Below, in pieces: positions 25,012 to 35,736 of a stretch of DNA of 64,000 nucleotides. Numbering within the stretch: position 1 is the first letter of the stretch; every line of letters begins with the position of its first letter. The stretch is from Paramacrobiotus metropolitanus. Taxonomy: Eukaryota; Tardigrada; Eutardigrada; Parachela; Macrobiotidae. Location: positions 1,922,001 through 1,986,000 of the forward strand of contig NW_026570230.1 in the NCBI RefSeq assembly GCF_019649055.1, given 5' to 3'. The translations under genes and the position numbers were made by a program. The notes beneath the pieces are model-generated. The model had not been told where the DNA came from, ran no database searches, and was given only the letters and a program-made list of their open reading frames with translations.

Positions 25012-27198
25012 CTAAATTCGCCCCTGAGACCTATAACATTAAACCAAAAGCGCAAGAAAGTACTGTACATATACAAACTTCAACAAAATGTATCTGTACA
25101 GCTAATTTAATCGCTCTTTATCAATTAAAGTCACTGTTGTTCGCAAGCCCTCCAGGAAGTTCCTCGCTAATTCTTCCAAAGGGGACCTCTGTGAAAAAGC
25201 GATTTTTGAAGGGCAGGGAACTCTGTTCTAAACTACTTGTTAAAGAAACGTAATCCTGTACCAAATTTAAAAACCGTGTCATTAAAGCCTAAAGTGCGAC
25301 CAGCAAGATGCCAAGCTGTAATCTAGCATGAGTAGTGTCGTCTCAGAATTAGCAAGTGTAGACAAATACATTTCTGAGAAAGTCATAATCAGGTTTAATT
25401 TAAATTCAAAGCCACCTAAGTTTTTCTCGTTATAGCGGGGTGGTCCCTCCAGGGTAGTTTCTGGATCATAATATACTCCAGACAACGGCCATCCAGAAAG
25501 GCTTCTGACCGGCTGCAGCCATCCATTATGCAACCTTTCGGCAATTATGTCCATATAGCGTATGGAAATAATTGCCCAAAGGTTGCACAACGGATTGCTG
25601 CCGACTAGGAAACCTCTCTGGGACTGATTATGCGCTTTTATTGGTTTCTGTCTGACGGCATTAAAATCTAGGTTAAAATCTTGCCGATGCCTTGCCAATA
25701 AACATTCCATTCCAGTAAACTGCAATTCTTATTACCGATCTTCATGATGACGCAAGTTAATTTGCACATCACATGCATTATCCAGTTTGAGGGTTTATTT
25801 TGGGCTTTTGTACTTTTCTACATTATGTTGTGAATTTGCACGAAAAGTATTGAAAAGTTCCAGGTATTCATCATATGTGCATACGTATCTGATTGGGTAA
25901 AATTATTAGAATAATTAAGTATTTTACTCAGTGGGCGACATAGACGCTTTATAGTATGCAAGCGTGTATGTATTTGTTAAGAGGGATACACTTGCCGTAT
26001 ACTGTAGGAGCACATTAGCTATGCCGATAGGCAGTTTTAACGCGATGTTCTAGCGGCGTCCTCTGCCGCCATGCTTTGTAAACTGTTTCGCTTACGCCGG
26101 CTGTCTTATATAATTATGTCGAAAAAGGTCACTCCCATAATAGCATTAGTGCATAGAAATAGGATTATTTTGACATAGGAAGGATTATTTAAAATAGGAT
26201 TATTTTGACATATTTCGACATTTATTATGACATAGAAACAGGAATATTTTGTGAAAATATCGATTATGTTATGAAGATTATATAACTTCCTACGTCGGGC
26301 TTCTTTAATGTTCTTTTGTTCGATTGGACTTGAATATCTTAAGGTTTCGACCCTCCAAAGCCTGCTGTTGTTCCTGTCTTTCAAATTCCCAATGCGTTAA
26401 GGCGAACAAAGCCGATTCGCATCCCAGCCCTACTACAGCTGCCCATATTCCTCCTGTTTTCGACATGCTTTAATACCCATTGCTCATGCTAATTAACCTG
26501 AAACTAGAGAAATCAACACCCGCTGGTGCTGATTATAATCAGCCGGCGTAGGTAAAAGCAGCTGGAGACCTTTCCAGTTTCTTCACACTTCCCACTTTCC
26601 CACTGTACAAAGCAGAAGAGCAATCACAAGAAATAACTGGTTTCATCGATTACGCTTAATAAAGAATGTATAACCTGTAACCTGTTTCCGAAGGTATAAG
26701 AACATCCAGCGGAATGACGCAACTTCAAAATTCGATGTCCGACAGCGGACACGGGCGGCCAGTTATCAAGGTTAGAAAGGCGCCTTCTCTGGAATTCCTT
26801 CCCTAAGCAGCTAAGCTTACAAGCCTTTTTCTATGCTCATATTCAAATTTTTTAATTACAGCAATGATAGTAAATAAGCATAGGGTATAAAAATCAAAGA
26901 CCACAATAAATCAAACACTATTCAGAAACGTGTGCCAGCATCATAATTGATTTAGTCCTATGTACAAGTACAGTCTGCAGTATGCTATGTACAATACTTG
27001 TATAGATAGTCAGATACTGAGCTTCGTAGCGTATGCCAAATTTCCAACCGCATAACAAGAACAACAAATTAATAAACAAGCCGTGCGGGTCCTGCCCTGA
27101 TCTATTCCACATGAAACAGAAGCTTCCTTCAAAATTACCCATCTAGCAAACTACCACAACGTCCTGTCGGGATGTGAATCCATTTCAAATGATTCATT
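25012..27198. other. Intergenic, 2.2 kb
   Basis: No gene that I can support. A 142-codon ATG frame on the minus strand (25282-25710) has no recognisable motif, and I do not annotate it as a gene. A hairpin-forming stretch lies at about 25533-25570 (GGCAATTATGTCCATA / TATGGAAATAATTGCC). Around 26150-26250 the motif AGGATTATTTTGACATA is repeated imperfectly three to four times. Confidence 0.35.
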
Positions 27199-27935
27199 TC
27201 ATTCTCCCATACCGGCGCTCTCCCCCTTCGCTTGGACGAGTTGACTTTTATCGGACGATTCGGTCGACTTCTCCACTTTATCCCACATCGCACCCGCCTT
27301 GTGATGCTTCTCCACGGTATCCAGCAACGGAGCGGCACACCCGTCGAATGCCTCGCCCGGTGTGATCTTTCCTTTAATCGCATCTTCCGCGGTGGCAATC
27401 GCGGCGTCCATATAACGATTTCCAGCGTCACCACCTTAAAGGTCATCGCAATACGTTACCTTTCAGATTTTTCAAATCAAACTTGAAAGCCAGCTGCGGT
27501 TCCCGCATCACCGTTGCAATATGTTGTGTCTTCAAAATTTTTAAGTATGCGAGCCAATTGCGAAACATTACCTGTAACGGCCCCGCCCAAACCTCCCACA
27601 GCCAATCCCACGATAGTTCCTCCAATGACGGCAGTGGAGCGGCTCGCGGCCTTCATGGCGCGTTCACCCTGAGGATGATCACCCATTGCGTAATGCACAG
27701 CACCCTTAATGTGGCCCACGCCAGGAATCACGTCGGCCAGCGCGTTGCAGACGGTGTCTGGACGGCGTTCCTGTGGTGGTACAGCGTCCTCAATGGCATT
27801 GCGCATGTGGCTGATGATTGGACACTGCCGCGTAAAGTTCTCCTGCGTCTGCAGAGCGCCGTTCATGTCCCCACAACCAGCCTGCACAGCAGATTTCAAC
27901 TGGGATACCACGGGGATGCTGTCCGCGTTTCCCAT
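27199..27935 (-). CDS. Gly/Ala-rich MGN-protein of unknown function
   Basis: Two exons, 27935-27572 and 27434-27199 (phase 1; acceptor CTTTAAG), giving 199 aa. It starts MGNADSIPVVSQLKSAVQ, so Gly2 could be N-myristoylated. The middle holds a helix-forming, Gly-rich segment with GHIKGAVHYAMGDHPQGERA and, later, a small-residue hydrophobic stretch (VIGGTIVGLAVGGLGGAV) that could pack in or against a membrane. The second exon is polar and charged. I recognise the general style (MGN start, QLKSAVQ, a GD-x-x-GA repeat, then a Gly-rich hydrophobic patch) from an uncharacterised family in several invertebrates and protists, but I know of no assigned function. Exon joining was chosen by phase and by uninterrupted family-like sequence across the junction. 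Confidence 0.7.
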
Positions 27936-29520
27936 TTTCGGTCGCTTTATAAATTTTGAGATTAGGGAAGGGTGGAAAATGGGGACGCACACGAACACTG
28001 AAGAAAACCTGGTTACAAATAACTGTAGCCTGTAGGATATGACCTTACTCTGCCTAGGGTAGTCGAAAGAATCGCAAAAGTACAGTAAATATTCGTACTC
28101 GTACAGAAACTTTACGGTACAGTAAATACAAAAGTACAGTAAAAAATTCGTATTCGGACATAGGAAAGAAACTACATAGAAAACTTGTTTCCAGTTTCGC
28201 TTTAAACTGGCAAGAGAATTTTTTAAACGGTAGCTTACCTGTTAAAACTATCCGGGGAAGTATCGATCTAAGAAAAGAAACGCTTTGGTGATTACGATTA
28301 TGGTAAAAAAATCAACGTGAACGATGTAGGATTAAAGGTTCTTCACGTTTCTTCTGGTTAGAATTTCAAACTGGGGACTGATGACTGAGCGCACTGTCAA
28401 GTGTCAACTGTGTGCTTTATGAGCGGTACCTGCTGTCGGCAACCGTCAGTGCAATCAGTGCCGCCCCGCTGACTCACAATTCGTGCAAAGTTTTTAGATC
28501 CTATAGGTGGGCGGTTTGATCAAAGCTTTTCTTGCACCCGGCTAACACTAACCATAAGAGGTATGACGCTAAAAAGGCGCCACTACACCAGCATATAATT
28601 ACAGTAAGTATATACAAACTTCGTACGTACGATATCAGTTTTAGCGCCGTTTTGAACTTTTTCCAACTTCAAAGTCAATAGGAACTTAGGAAGTAATTGC
28701 AAACAGAGGTCACTACGTACACGGCCGGGGACAATCGTAACAACCGTAGACCCCAATAGTGCCCGTTAGTGTCAGAGAATTGGTTTCCTTTCGAAATTTA
28801 ATTCAGTAAAAGTGCAGCACGTTGGCGCTTGGCATCTGTTAGTATCCGTTAGTAAAAGTGTAGAACGTTAGTTACTTCCGGTAAACACGAACGACATTAA
28901 TGAAGCAAAACAGTTGCCATATTTTATCAATTAGCGACCCAGCGCTCCTCCGCATATTACCTAACGGGTTTGGATGGGTTCTACATTTCTGGAAGGCTTC
29001 TGTCTGTGAATCGGGAGGGCATTAATGGATAAAATACTGTATATTTGTACCGAAGTACTGTACACTGGATTTGTACCGAGGTTATTCTTTGACCTTCTAC
29101 AGTATGTGTATGCGCTCGGTTTCACGTAATTTGCGGTAACTTCTGCGATGACTTCGTGTGGCATCTTAAATGTTCTGGACCTTCTGCGTCCCAAGAAATT
29201 TTTAACCATGCGCTACAGTATGTTAACGGTTGACAAATGTCGTTTAGAAATTCCCGGTTGGTGGGATATGCGCGACCAGAACTCAAGTAGACATATAAAA
29301 GGGGAATTGCTATGTCAGTTTTTGCGACACGAAAATTCGACGGTACTGACGATTTATGTTTAAAGTGGATGAACGGGTTTTTTTTGAAGCCACTGTACCT
29401 TTGGACAAGGTCACAAGAGATACACCATAAAGCATGGTTACATCCTCAAATAATGCACTCTGATTCTTTAAATAATCAGAGCGACGATTATAATGCCGGA
29501 GGGGGAGCCGAAATAAGAAA
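27936..29520. other. Intergenic left of the Polinton
   Basis: No supported gene. It contains several AGTACAGTAAA words (28078-28145). It ends at the Polinton target-site duplication TATGTT at 29521-29526. Confidence 0.45.
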
Positions 29521-29526
29521 TATGTT

Positions 29527-29792
29527 AGTAGTAGAGGCATTTGTTCGTATACGCGTTTTTGAGTGATAGGCTAACCTGAACGAGTTTTTTATTATAAGGA
29601 GGGTAACCTGTACATGTTGTTCAAGAGGAGGCTAAGTGGAACGAGTTTGCTTAATATATATGGGTGTAGCGTATGGGAACAGCTAGATAGCTGTGATAGT
29701 GGTAACCACCCTTTGGTGATAGTTACTAGGTGGTGTAAAATATTGTAACCCTGCGGTATAGTACTGCAGGGTGTAAAATGTAACTGCTACTT
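29527..29792 (+). repeat. Polinton left TIR
   Basis: 266 bp, the reverse complement of 52134-52399 with no difference that I can see. It starts AGTAGTAGAGG and is flanked on the left by TATGTT. The inner end carries two copies of the element's recurring motif (29729-29750 and 29769-29784). The TBP-like gene stops 6 bp inside the TIR boundary. Confidence 0.97.
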
Positions 29793-29797
29793 ATTTG

Positions 29798-31023
29798 TTA
29801 GCCGTTAAGATGGTTGTATTTGTTGTACATACTCGTACATACGTACACACTTCGCCACCGGTACAGTTTTGCTTTTAATTCCAATAATGCAGCGTCTAAA
29901 TTCTCAGCGGACTTGGCGCCCAAGAAATTACATTTCCCAGAATGAAAAAGAACAGCAGTGCATGTCGATAAGCGAATAGAGAGACCAGTAAATAGTTCAG
30001 GAGTATAGGATAAATGCAGGCGATTACTAATATCTTCTAAGCTTAATTTATAACCAAAGTCAAAAGTACCAATCATGTTGACCACTCGAAAATTATGAAA
30101 TAAACAACGATATCCAAGCGTACGCAATAAACTAATGAAATAGTGTAGTAGAATACGAGCATCCCGTCTGGAGGTGCCTCCGTTTACCGTAATCCGTCCA
30201 TTGGTGTATAGCTGGCAGTGACCTTTGAATGGTTGGTTGGTCCGCAGGAGCAATCCGGAAAATCTATGCGGTAGATACTGGGCCATCGGTAGTTTCCGCT
30301 CCAGGTCCGGTAGGTTTAGCGTGCAGCTTAACTCCGCAGTCACCACAACATTCGTCACCTTGACTGTCTGTATAATACGAGTACATTTATTAGCAAATTG
30401 TTAGTTAGAGTAAAGGTAAGCAATGACCAGTCCTTACCGCGCCAATAATCGTTTCCACATTCGCATTCATGCTTGGTCAGCTGGGTTTTGCGGGCGGGCA
30501 AAGCCATCATGCAACTGGGGCAGATCGTCGGATCCTTGCTTAAATATACTTCGGTCAGCCATTTTGCGTAGGCGGCAGGTTTGTTGTACTTGCTGGGGCG
30601 ATCATTGGACAGGTAACGGAACGGTGGGCAGTCCAAATCGTCCAGATTGATAACAGCAGCCGGTCGCAAGATAGGAGCGAGTAGCGCACACTTGTCGGCT
30701 CCTTTGGCATAGAACTTTACGTCATGCTCCACAGCGTAGGTGTAGTCCCGGTCATCGTCAGTACCATTAAACGTCACAGCGTACCAGGTGTCCAGAGTAT
30801 TCCGTAAACTGCGTCGGTTTTCCGACAACTGCATACCGAACAGTACTCCCTTATTAAGGTTTTCTAAACCAAACTCTTCAACAATGTAATCTTTAGACGG
30901 AAAGAAAACGTTTGAAAACATGCTGCTGGCTCGCTCAGGGCAAATAATGGCCAAATGTTTAATGATCTTAACGTTTTGCATCTCAGTATACTGCGCATCG
31001 ACAACACAGTGGAGAGGAGCCAT
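29798..31023 (-). CDS. TATA-binding-protein-like protein with zinc-binding N-terminal domain
   Basis: Two exons, 31023-30438 and 30363-29798 (phase 1; donor GTAAGG, branch-like CTAAC, acceptor ACAGACAG), giving 383 aa. Residues about 197-375 read as the two direct repeats of a TBP saddle. Repeat 1 is VVVTAELSCTLNL...HRFSGLL...QLYTNGRI. Repeat 2 is NMIGTFDFGYKLSLE...YTPELFTGL...AVLFHSGKCNFLGAKS. Three of the four DNA-kinking Phe positions of TBP are kept (HRFSG, ELFTG, VLFHSG) and the fourth is Tyr. Residues 1-195 are not recognised; they end with CPSC-x15-CEC, a probable zinc ribbon. Established: TBP nucleates promoter recognition. Inference: the element brings its own promoter-binding factor. 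It is divergent from the PC4-like gene. Start chosen at the ATG of MAPLHC. Confidence 0.72.
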
Positions 31024-31117
31024 TTTCTCAGCACTGTCAATTGACGGAAAAACAGCAAAGAAAAAATAGAGCAACTAAATTAACTACTGTATCATATACT
31101 GTAGTCAAATTGTACAA

Positions 31118-31167
31118 GGTTGTAAAACGGACACGGTACCATAACGCAACGGTTGCAAAATGGACCC
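31118..31167. promoter_or_regulatory. Two copies of the Polinton upstream motif between the TBP-like and PC4-like genes
   Basis: GGTTGTAAAACGGAC (31118-31132) and GGTTGCAAAATGGACCC (31151-31167) lie in the 351-bp divergent spacer, 95-144 bp upstream of the TBP-like ATG (minus) and 208-257 bp upstream of the PC4-like ATG (plus). The same core recurs in other gene-start regions of this element. Whether it is a promoter, an enhancer or a replication site is inference. Confidence 0.5.
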
Positions 31168-31374
31168 GTAGTATTTTTAACAACGCTGTCTAACTGGGTA
31201 CCGGCTTGAGCACAAGTGTGGTAAGGTAGTTTACCGACTAACGATCATTTGTAAACGACCGCTTTCATTATCAGTTAGACCTCGCTGTAGTCAGTTAGTT
31301 TGAATTTTTGTTCTACATCTTTGGCGGGTTTTACTTTTGCAAGTTCGGTTAAATACTGAAGTTTCGATTTTACA

Positions 31375-32433
31375 ATGGAGTTCCTCGCTGATATTCCATC
31401 AACACCCCGGAAGAACCCCAAGCGCAAGTTGACCTTCAAGTTCCCCAAGGACCGCCCGGAGGACCGCACGGAGCTGGAGCCCATCAAGCGCCAGAAGCTG
31501 GTTAAGCAAGAAGCCACCTATCCACCCAGTAAGCACACGCGTTTCGCTTTTACCGAACAGGGACTGCCGGTTTACAAGATCGGGTTCGACAAGTTCGCTC
31601 TGGTCCGCTGGCTGGGAGGAGAGACGAAGGTCATCCTGGCCGAGTTCAAGGAGCAGCCTGATGGGACGTTTAAACCGACGGATGCCAACAAGTACATCGC
31701 CATGACGGTCAACAATTTTTTTCGCCTGAGCGGTTTAATCCTGACCGGGAAAGCTGACCTGGACTCGAACACGTCATCATTTGACAACGGTAAGCTGTCG
31801 CCGCATTTCTGCTTGGACGACAACCTGTACTTTCGCTGGAGCCGCTACAACGGTATGGATCTGGCTACTGTGCGTCGCTTCAACCTGACGCCTAACAAGG
31901 ACCTGTACCCGACCAAGATGGGGATTTCTTTTGGACGCAAGGCCTACGTAGGACTGAAGGAGCTCGTTGTGGATTTTACCTTACTGAAGGAAATCCGGGA
32001 CATCAATAAAGCTCATGACATTACTCCGGATCCAATGCCTGGGCTCGCTTCAGTCAGTTTGAAACAGGTGAATCAATGATTGTGTGATTATTGTATATTA
32101 TCCTTATTATTTTATTTCATCCTTATTATGTATTGTGCAGCATTTATACTGTTTTAATTTTTTGTTTTGTAATAGGAACTGGCGGAGATTATGTTTCGTA
32201 AAATTCGTGAGCACCGGGAAAGCACTATTGGACGCACACCAATGCGAGGAATTGCCACCGATGAAGAATGGACTATGGCCGAAAAAGACATTTTGGAAAA
32301 GAAACAAGTGCATGGTGTGCTTTTGATGTTGAATCAGGTTAATTACGAACAGCTGCTGGCATTAGATTTGGAAGGTTACATGACGCAGTTTCGCACCGAA
32401 GTGCGCGCTCAGCTGGATAAAATGATGATGTAA
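31375..32433 (+). CDS. Tandem PC4-like (SUB1-type) coactivator protein
   Basis: Two exons, 31375-32067 and 32176-32433 (phase 0), giving 316 aa. The N-terminus is basic (KNPKRKLTFKF, KRQKLVKQ) and could direct nuclear import. Two segments match the PC4 fold pattern: about residues 65-117 (YKIGFDKFALVRWLGG...VILAEF...DGTFKPT...YIAMT) and about 150-205 (LYFRW...ATVRRF...DLYPTKMGISFG). PC4 proteins bind single-stranded or melted DNA and stimulate pol II initiation. The second exon is a charged helical tail. It is one of the few + strand genes of the element, divergent from the TBP-like gene, so the two may act together in transcription of the element. Alternative: a ssDNA-binding replication protein built on the same fold. 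Confidence 0.6.
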
Positions 32434-32479
32434 TTTTCACTACGTGTGATTTTCGCAATACCGCTTTTTTCGCATTTGT

Positions 32480-32995
32480 TTATTTCACTAAGCGAGAAAT
32501 TTGATTCTCGAGAAATTTACTGTTACATATTTGTGTATTTAAATTAAAATAATGGTTAACATATCGACAGACCATCTTGTCATTATTAATTTTATTATCA
32601 TTAAATATTCTGATAATCGCTCCGAACGGCTGACCACTACACCGTTGTAATAAAAAAAACATACAATATTGACCACAAACGGTAGAGTAATCAGACTGCA
32701 ACACTTCACTTTGAGTAATCAATCGATCGCCATTGCAAAACCGTTTCTGCAGAGCTTCGCTGTAGTACGCTGGATTTTTGCCGTACGAATCGAATATTTC
32801 CATGACGTCTGGCCGATCTTGGTAAACGGCAATCCAGTGTTCACCGGGTTGCTTGGCTGGGTCGGTATTAACAATACACGTAGCGGGATAGGGTCGTAGG
32901 TCCAACGGAACTTGATCGGCAGCGAACACGCCACGAAAATGAGCATTTGTAATGGCATTGGCTCGCATTGCCGCTGATATTTGCTCCGAGTTCAT
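32480..32995 (-). CDS. PRO: Adenovirus-type maturation cysteine protease
   Basis: 171 aa, single exon. The catalytic triad of the adenain/Ulp1-like fold is visible in order: His in GEHWIAVY (about residue 53), Asp in EIFDSYG (about 69) and Cys in CGQYCMFFL (about 111), with the preceding Gln of the oxyanion hole region. It processes virion precursor proteins in adenovirus-like particles. The ATG overlaps the stop of the major capsid gene (ATGA). Tail-to-tail with the PC4-like gene. Length is a little shorter than adenovirus protease (about 204 aa) but usual for Polintons. Likely located in the assembling capsid. Confidence 0.9.
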   Translation of the reverse strand: MNSEQISAAMRANAITNAHFRGVFAADQVPLDLRPYPATCIVNTDPAKQPGEHWIAVYQDRPDVMEIFDSYGKNPAYYSEALQKRFCNGDRLITQSEVLQSDYSTVCGQYCMFFLLQRCSGQPFGAIIRIFNDNKINNDKMVCRYVNHYFNLNTQICNSKFLENQISRLVK

Positions 32996-34335
32996 GTTGA
33001 AAAGTCAGCAATTAATTGTCGATGCTGGTTAAATTCAATAATGCTATCAAATACCATCATACAAACCATCATTAAGGATTTTGTATGTGATTTTGCAAAG
33101 GTCACCGATACGCTTAAATTTCCCTGCTTGATTAAAGTCAGCGGTCCTCTTCCTGTGTGACCAGGCGTTAGATCAAAACCAAAAATAGCATAACCTTCGT
33201 TATAGCCATTACGATCCACTGTCCAGCATCCACTAGGATGGTTTTTAGCGCCCAACGCATCCAATAGACCATCGTAGCATTCTAATGATTGGGACTTTGC
33301 AAAATCGGCATTGTAGGGTTTAGTAGGATAACTCTGACCATCTACTTCCACACTGATTTGACGTACGTCAAAATGATGAAAATTAAAAGGATTTTTCTGA
33401 TAATTTCCATGAAAGTCCTCACTATCTAGAAAACCGATAAATACCACCTTCGGTATTTGTCCAATCTGCAGGTTGGTCACCACTGTGCTCTGTGTGTTCT
33501 TGGGAATATCGGCCACACGCATTACGATGCGCTCGATATGATATTTCACCGTCCGGTTCAGCAGTTGACCCGCTACGGCTGTCATAAAGTCCGGAGCTGG
33601 TATATAGCGCCGGACTGACAACCGAGCATTGCGGATAAAAGGTTTGTATGTTTTAGTGTCTTTGTCCGCATCGTACACGCGTAGACAAAATTCCGGTCGA
33701 TTCATAACCAGACGTAATTGGACTGGTATTCCGGTACATAATGGTTTACTTTGGTCGAATAAGTCGGCAAATATTTTACCGGACAGTTGAACATACTCAC
33801 CTTTACCGAAAAGGTCATGGCGCCACAATTCACCCGTGTTGTCGGGATTTGTAGCCATTTTTCCCGGTGTATCCAGAGCAAAGCATGCTGAGGTCAGCTG
33901 TGACCTTTGAGCTTCCGGTGAATGAAATAGTAAAGATTCAAAATAAGCACGATAGGGGTAAAACGTGGCAGCATCTGAGATTAGGCGGTTGGCTACAGTC
34001 ACATGCACCGATTGGAACAGAGAATGTAGAAAGTTATTGACAGGGGCGACCCCCTCCGCGGCAGTTATTACTTCAAAATTATTCTGATTATTTTTCTTGA
34101 CTTTGATGGCTACTTCTAGTTCCAAAACCATGTCGCCTAAACTCAGCAGACCCGCTGTACTAGGGGGAATATAAAAATTAATGTCTCCAGCAGTACCGTC
34201 TTCCGTAAAAATGGTGGTGGGATTCAGTTTCTCATGTTCAGTTCGCCAGCGATCCGTCAACGTGGCCGGCAATGCAAACAGTTGATTCTCTAACTGCATT
34301 GCTGGCTCCGAGTTGGGCATCATCATCATCGCCAT
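32992..34335 (-). CDS. MCP: Double-jelly-roll major capsid protein
   Basis: 447 aa, single exon. Conserved Polinton/adintovirus hexon-like block: NNFLHSLFQSVHVTVANRL followed by FYPYRAYFESLLF (about residues 100-135). The C-terminal domain includes IPKVVFIGFLDSEDFHGNY. In this family the protein forms the pseudo-hexagonal capsomers of an icosahedral shell. It starts two bases after the stop of the small virion gene upstream, and its own stop overlaps the protease ATG, so these genes are packed like a polycistronic block. The fully open frame suggests the element can still make capsids. Confidence 0.88.
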   Translation of the reverse strand: MAMMMMPNSEPAMQLENQLFALPATLTDRWRTEHEKLNPTTIFTEDGTAGDINFYIPPSTAGLLSLGDMVLELEVAIKVKKNNQNNFEVITAAEGVAPVNNFLHSLFQSVHVTVANRLISDAATFYPYRAYFESLLFHSPEAQRSQLTSACFALDTPGKMATNPDNTGELWRHDLFGKGEYVQLSGKIFADLFDQSKPLCTGIPVQLRLVMNRPEFCLRVYDADKDTKTYKPFIRNARLSVRRYIPAPDFMTAVAGQLLNRTVKYHIERIVMRVADIPKNTQSTVVTNLQIGQIPKVVFIGFLDSEDFHGNYQKNPFNFHHFDVRQISVEVDGQSYPTKPYNADFAKSQSLECYDGLLDALGAKNHPSGCWTVDRNGYNEGYAIFGFDLTPGHTGRGPLTLIKQGNLSVSVTFAKSHTKSLMMVCMMVFDSIIEFNQHRQLIADFST

Positions 34336-34337
34336 AA

Positions 34338-34736
34338 TTATAGAAAATCTGGAATATCGGTCGGGGGAATTCTACGAGTGCGCTTAACAGATTTACGTGG
34401 TTTACGGGAACGTTTTTTCCGAACACCTTCGCCTTGCTGTATTTGCTTATTAAGGGCTTCGCTAGCTTTGGCCGCTACGTCTTTAATAGCTCCGGTCGCT
34501 GCTTCTTGCAGGTGCGGTGTGGCTGCTTCGAGTGCTGCTTTAGCGTGAGGTGCTGCTTTTCGTATAATAGGTTTAGCAAATGAAGTTATCTTGGCAATAA
34601 TATTCTTTAATACTTGCGCAAAACCAGAACCATTCTGCAGAGTACCACGATAACGCAGAAGAGGGCTACCACCAGTTTGCGCCACAAAAACATCGTCATA
34701 ACGCCGGGGATCAGGCACGTACGGTACCAGAGGCAT
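34338..34736 (-). CDS. Small basic virion protein with candidate protease sites
   Basis: 132 aa, single exon. The N-terminus has two candidate adenain-type cleavage sites, QTGG|S (residues 20-24) and QNGS|G (34-38). A cationic amphipathic helix region follows (FAQVLKNIIAKITSFAKPII, about 39-58), then Ala-rich helices, then a strongly basic tail (GVRKKRSRKPRKS...KRTRR). This layout is like adenovirus minor core or membrane-lytic proteins (pVI, pX) and is commonly found between the capsid genes of Polintons. Likely role: DNA condensation and/or membrane penetration after maturation. The exact homologue is not certain. Confidence 0.6.
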   Translation of the reverse strand: MPLVPYVPDPRRYDDVFVAQTGGSPLLRYRGTLQNGSGFAQVLKNIIAKITSFAKPIIRKAAPHAKAALEAATPHLQEAATGAIKDVAAKASEALNKQIQQGEGVRKKRSRKPRKSVKRTRRIPPTDIPDFL

Positions 34737-34737
34737 C

Positions 34738-35736
34738 TTAAAATAATTTCTGAGGGCGAAAATGCAGTTTTACTAACGATTTACCGTTTTCGAATTTGGC
34801 GTTCTCTCCCAAGTCATCAGCTAGAGTAAGGTGTACTGTTTCAAAGTGTTGAGCTATAACAGGGACATAGTGCGCTTTATCAAATCTTGCTTCCACGAGT
34901 GGATCAGTTCCCCCTCTAATAGGTACATTTCGCAAAAACTGCGCTGCCGTATCTCCAATTAGGCTGTAGTCAGCCACGTCACAGTACACAAATACATTCT
35001 GATTTTGCAGGTGTGCATTTGCCGTTTGTTCAGCAATAAATTGACGAGTTTCAGAATAATTTTCATCTTTGCAATTCTCCATAAATTTTTCAACAATACC
35101 ATCAAGCGCTAAGAATGCCTCGCCTTCTTTTGTGAGATCCCAAAAATCTGTTGTTAAATGGGATTTTCGGAATCCTAATATTTTTTGTATTGCCAAGGAC
35201 TCGGGAGGAAAGTGCACAGTGGTTCGAGGCGTTCCCACGGTCAATTTGACCCGCAGATTTTTTCTGTTGTCGAAACTTGCATCCAGATATTTTCTTTCTG
35301 GCAGAATGCTCAAGTTCTTAAGATAGGCCCCATTAACACGAAAAAATGTATCGTCATTATCACTCATAACCGGTGTGTTTTTATTGATAACGTCCAATAT
35401 CGCTCCCACATTTTTATAATTACCCGCGGGGATAATAATATCGGTTGTTTCGGTAAGTCGTCCAATTGCTTCCGCTAAATTATCCGTGTTTGCTTGTTTC
35501 TCTCTATTCCATACCCTAGTGTAACACAGGTCGTATATGGTTTCCAAAATAATATGCTGGTCATGGCTCAGTGTGTATAGAGAATTATTGCACTGAAATT
35601 CCACCAAAGCCATTTCCCAGCGGCCTTTAAGAGTGATTGGGTGCTTTAGCCGTGTTGTCCAGTCCGATGCCGTGTTCTCCGAGAAGCTGTTGACATCGCT
35701 AGGTAGTGTTAGGTAGAATGGCGAACCTTCAAACAT
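34738..35736 (-). CDS. Minor (penton-type) capsid protein
   Basis: 332 aa from the ATG of MFEGSPFYLTLPSD; the open frame extends 15 codons further only through a GTG, so I use the ATG. The N-terminus has the family-typical block of a short beta strand, then SFSENTASDWTTRL and LKGRWEMALVEF. The C-terminus ends with a pattern of short strands culminating in KSLVKLHFRP. In Polintons this single-jelly-roll protein occupies the capsid vertices. It overlaps the 3' end of the integrase gene by 28 bp, and its stop is one base before the next gene's ATG. An IRGG|T sequence (273-277) fits the protease consensus but would remove a conserved strand, so it may not be used. Confidence 0.8.
   Translation of the reverse strand: MFEGSPFYLTLPSDVNSFSENTASDWTTRLKHPITLKGRWEMALVEFQCNNSLYTLSHDQHIILETIYDLCYTRVWNREKQANTDNLAEAIGRLTETTDIIIPAGNYKNVGAILDVINKNTPVMSDNDDTFFRVNGAYLKNLSILPERKYLDASFDNRKNLRVKLTVGTPRTTVHFPPESLAIQKILGFRKSHLTTDFWDLTKEGEAFLALDGIVEKFMENCKDENYSETRQFIAEQTANAHLQNQNVFVYCDVADYSLIGDTAAQFLRNVPIRGGTDPLVEARFDKAHYVPVIAQHFETVHLTLADDLGENAKFENGKSLVKLHFRPQKLF

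Noticed and set aside
25282-25710. 142-codon minus-strand frame
   Set aside because: No recognisable domain, no neighbour in the same direction, and it spans a hairpin-forming stretch; not enough to call a gene.
27483-28035. Long + strand frames opposite the MGN-protein gene
   Set aside because: Shadows of the spliced minus-strand gene, whose phase and sequence are much more protein-like.
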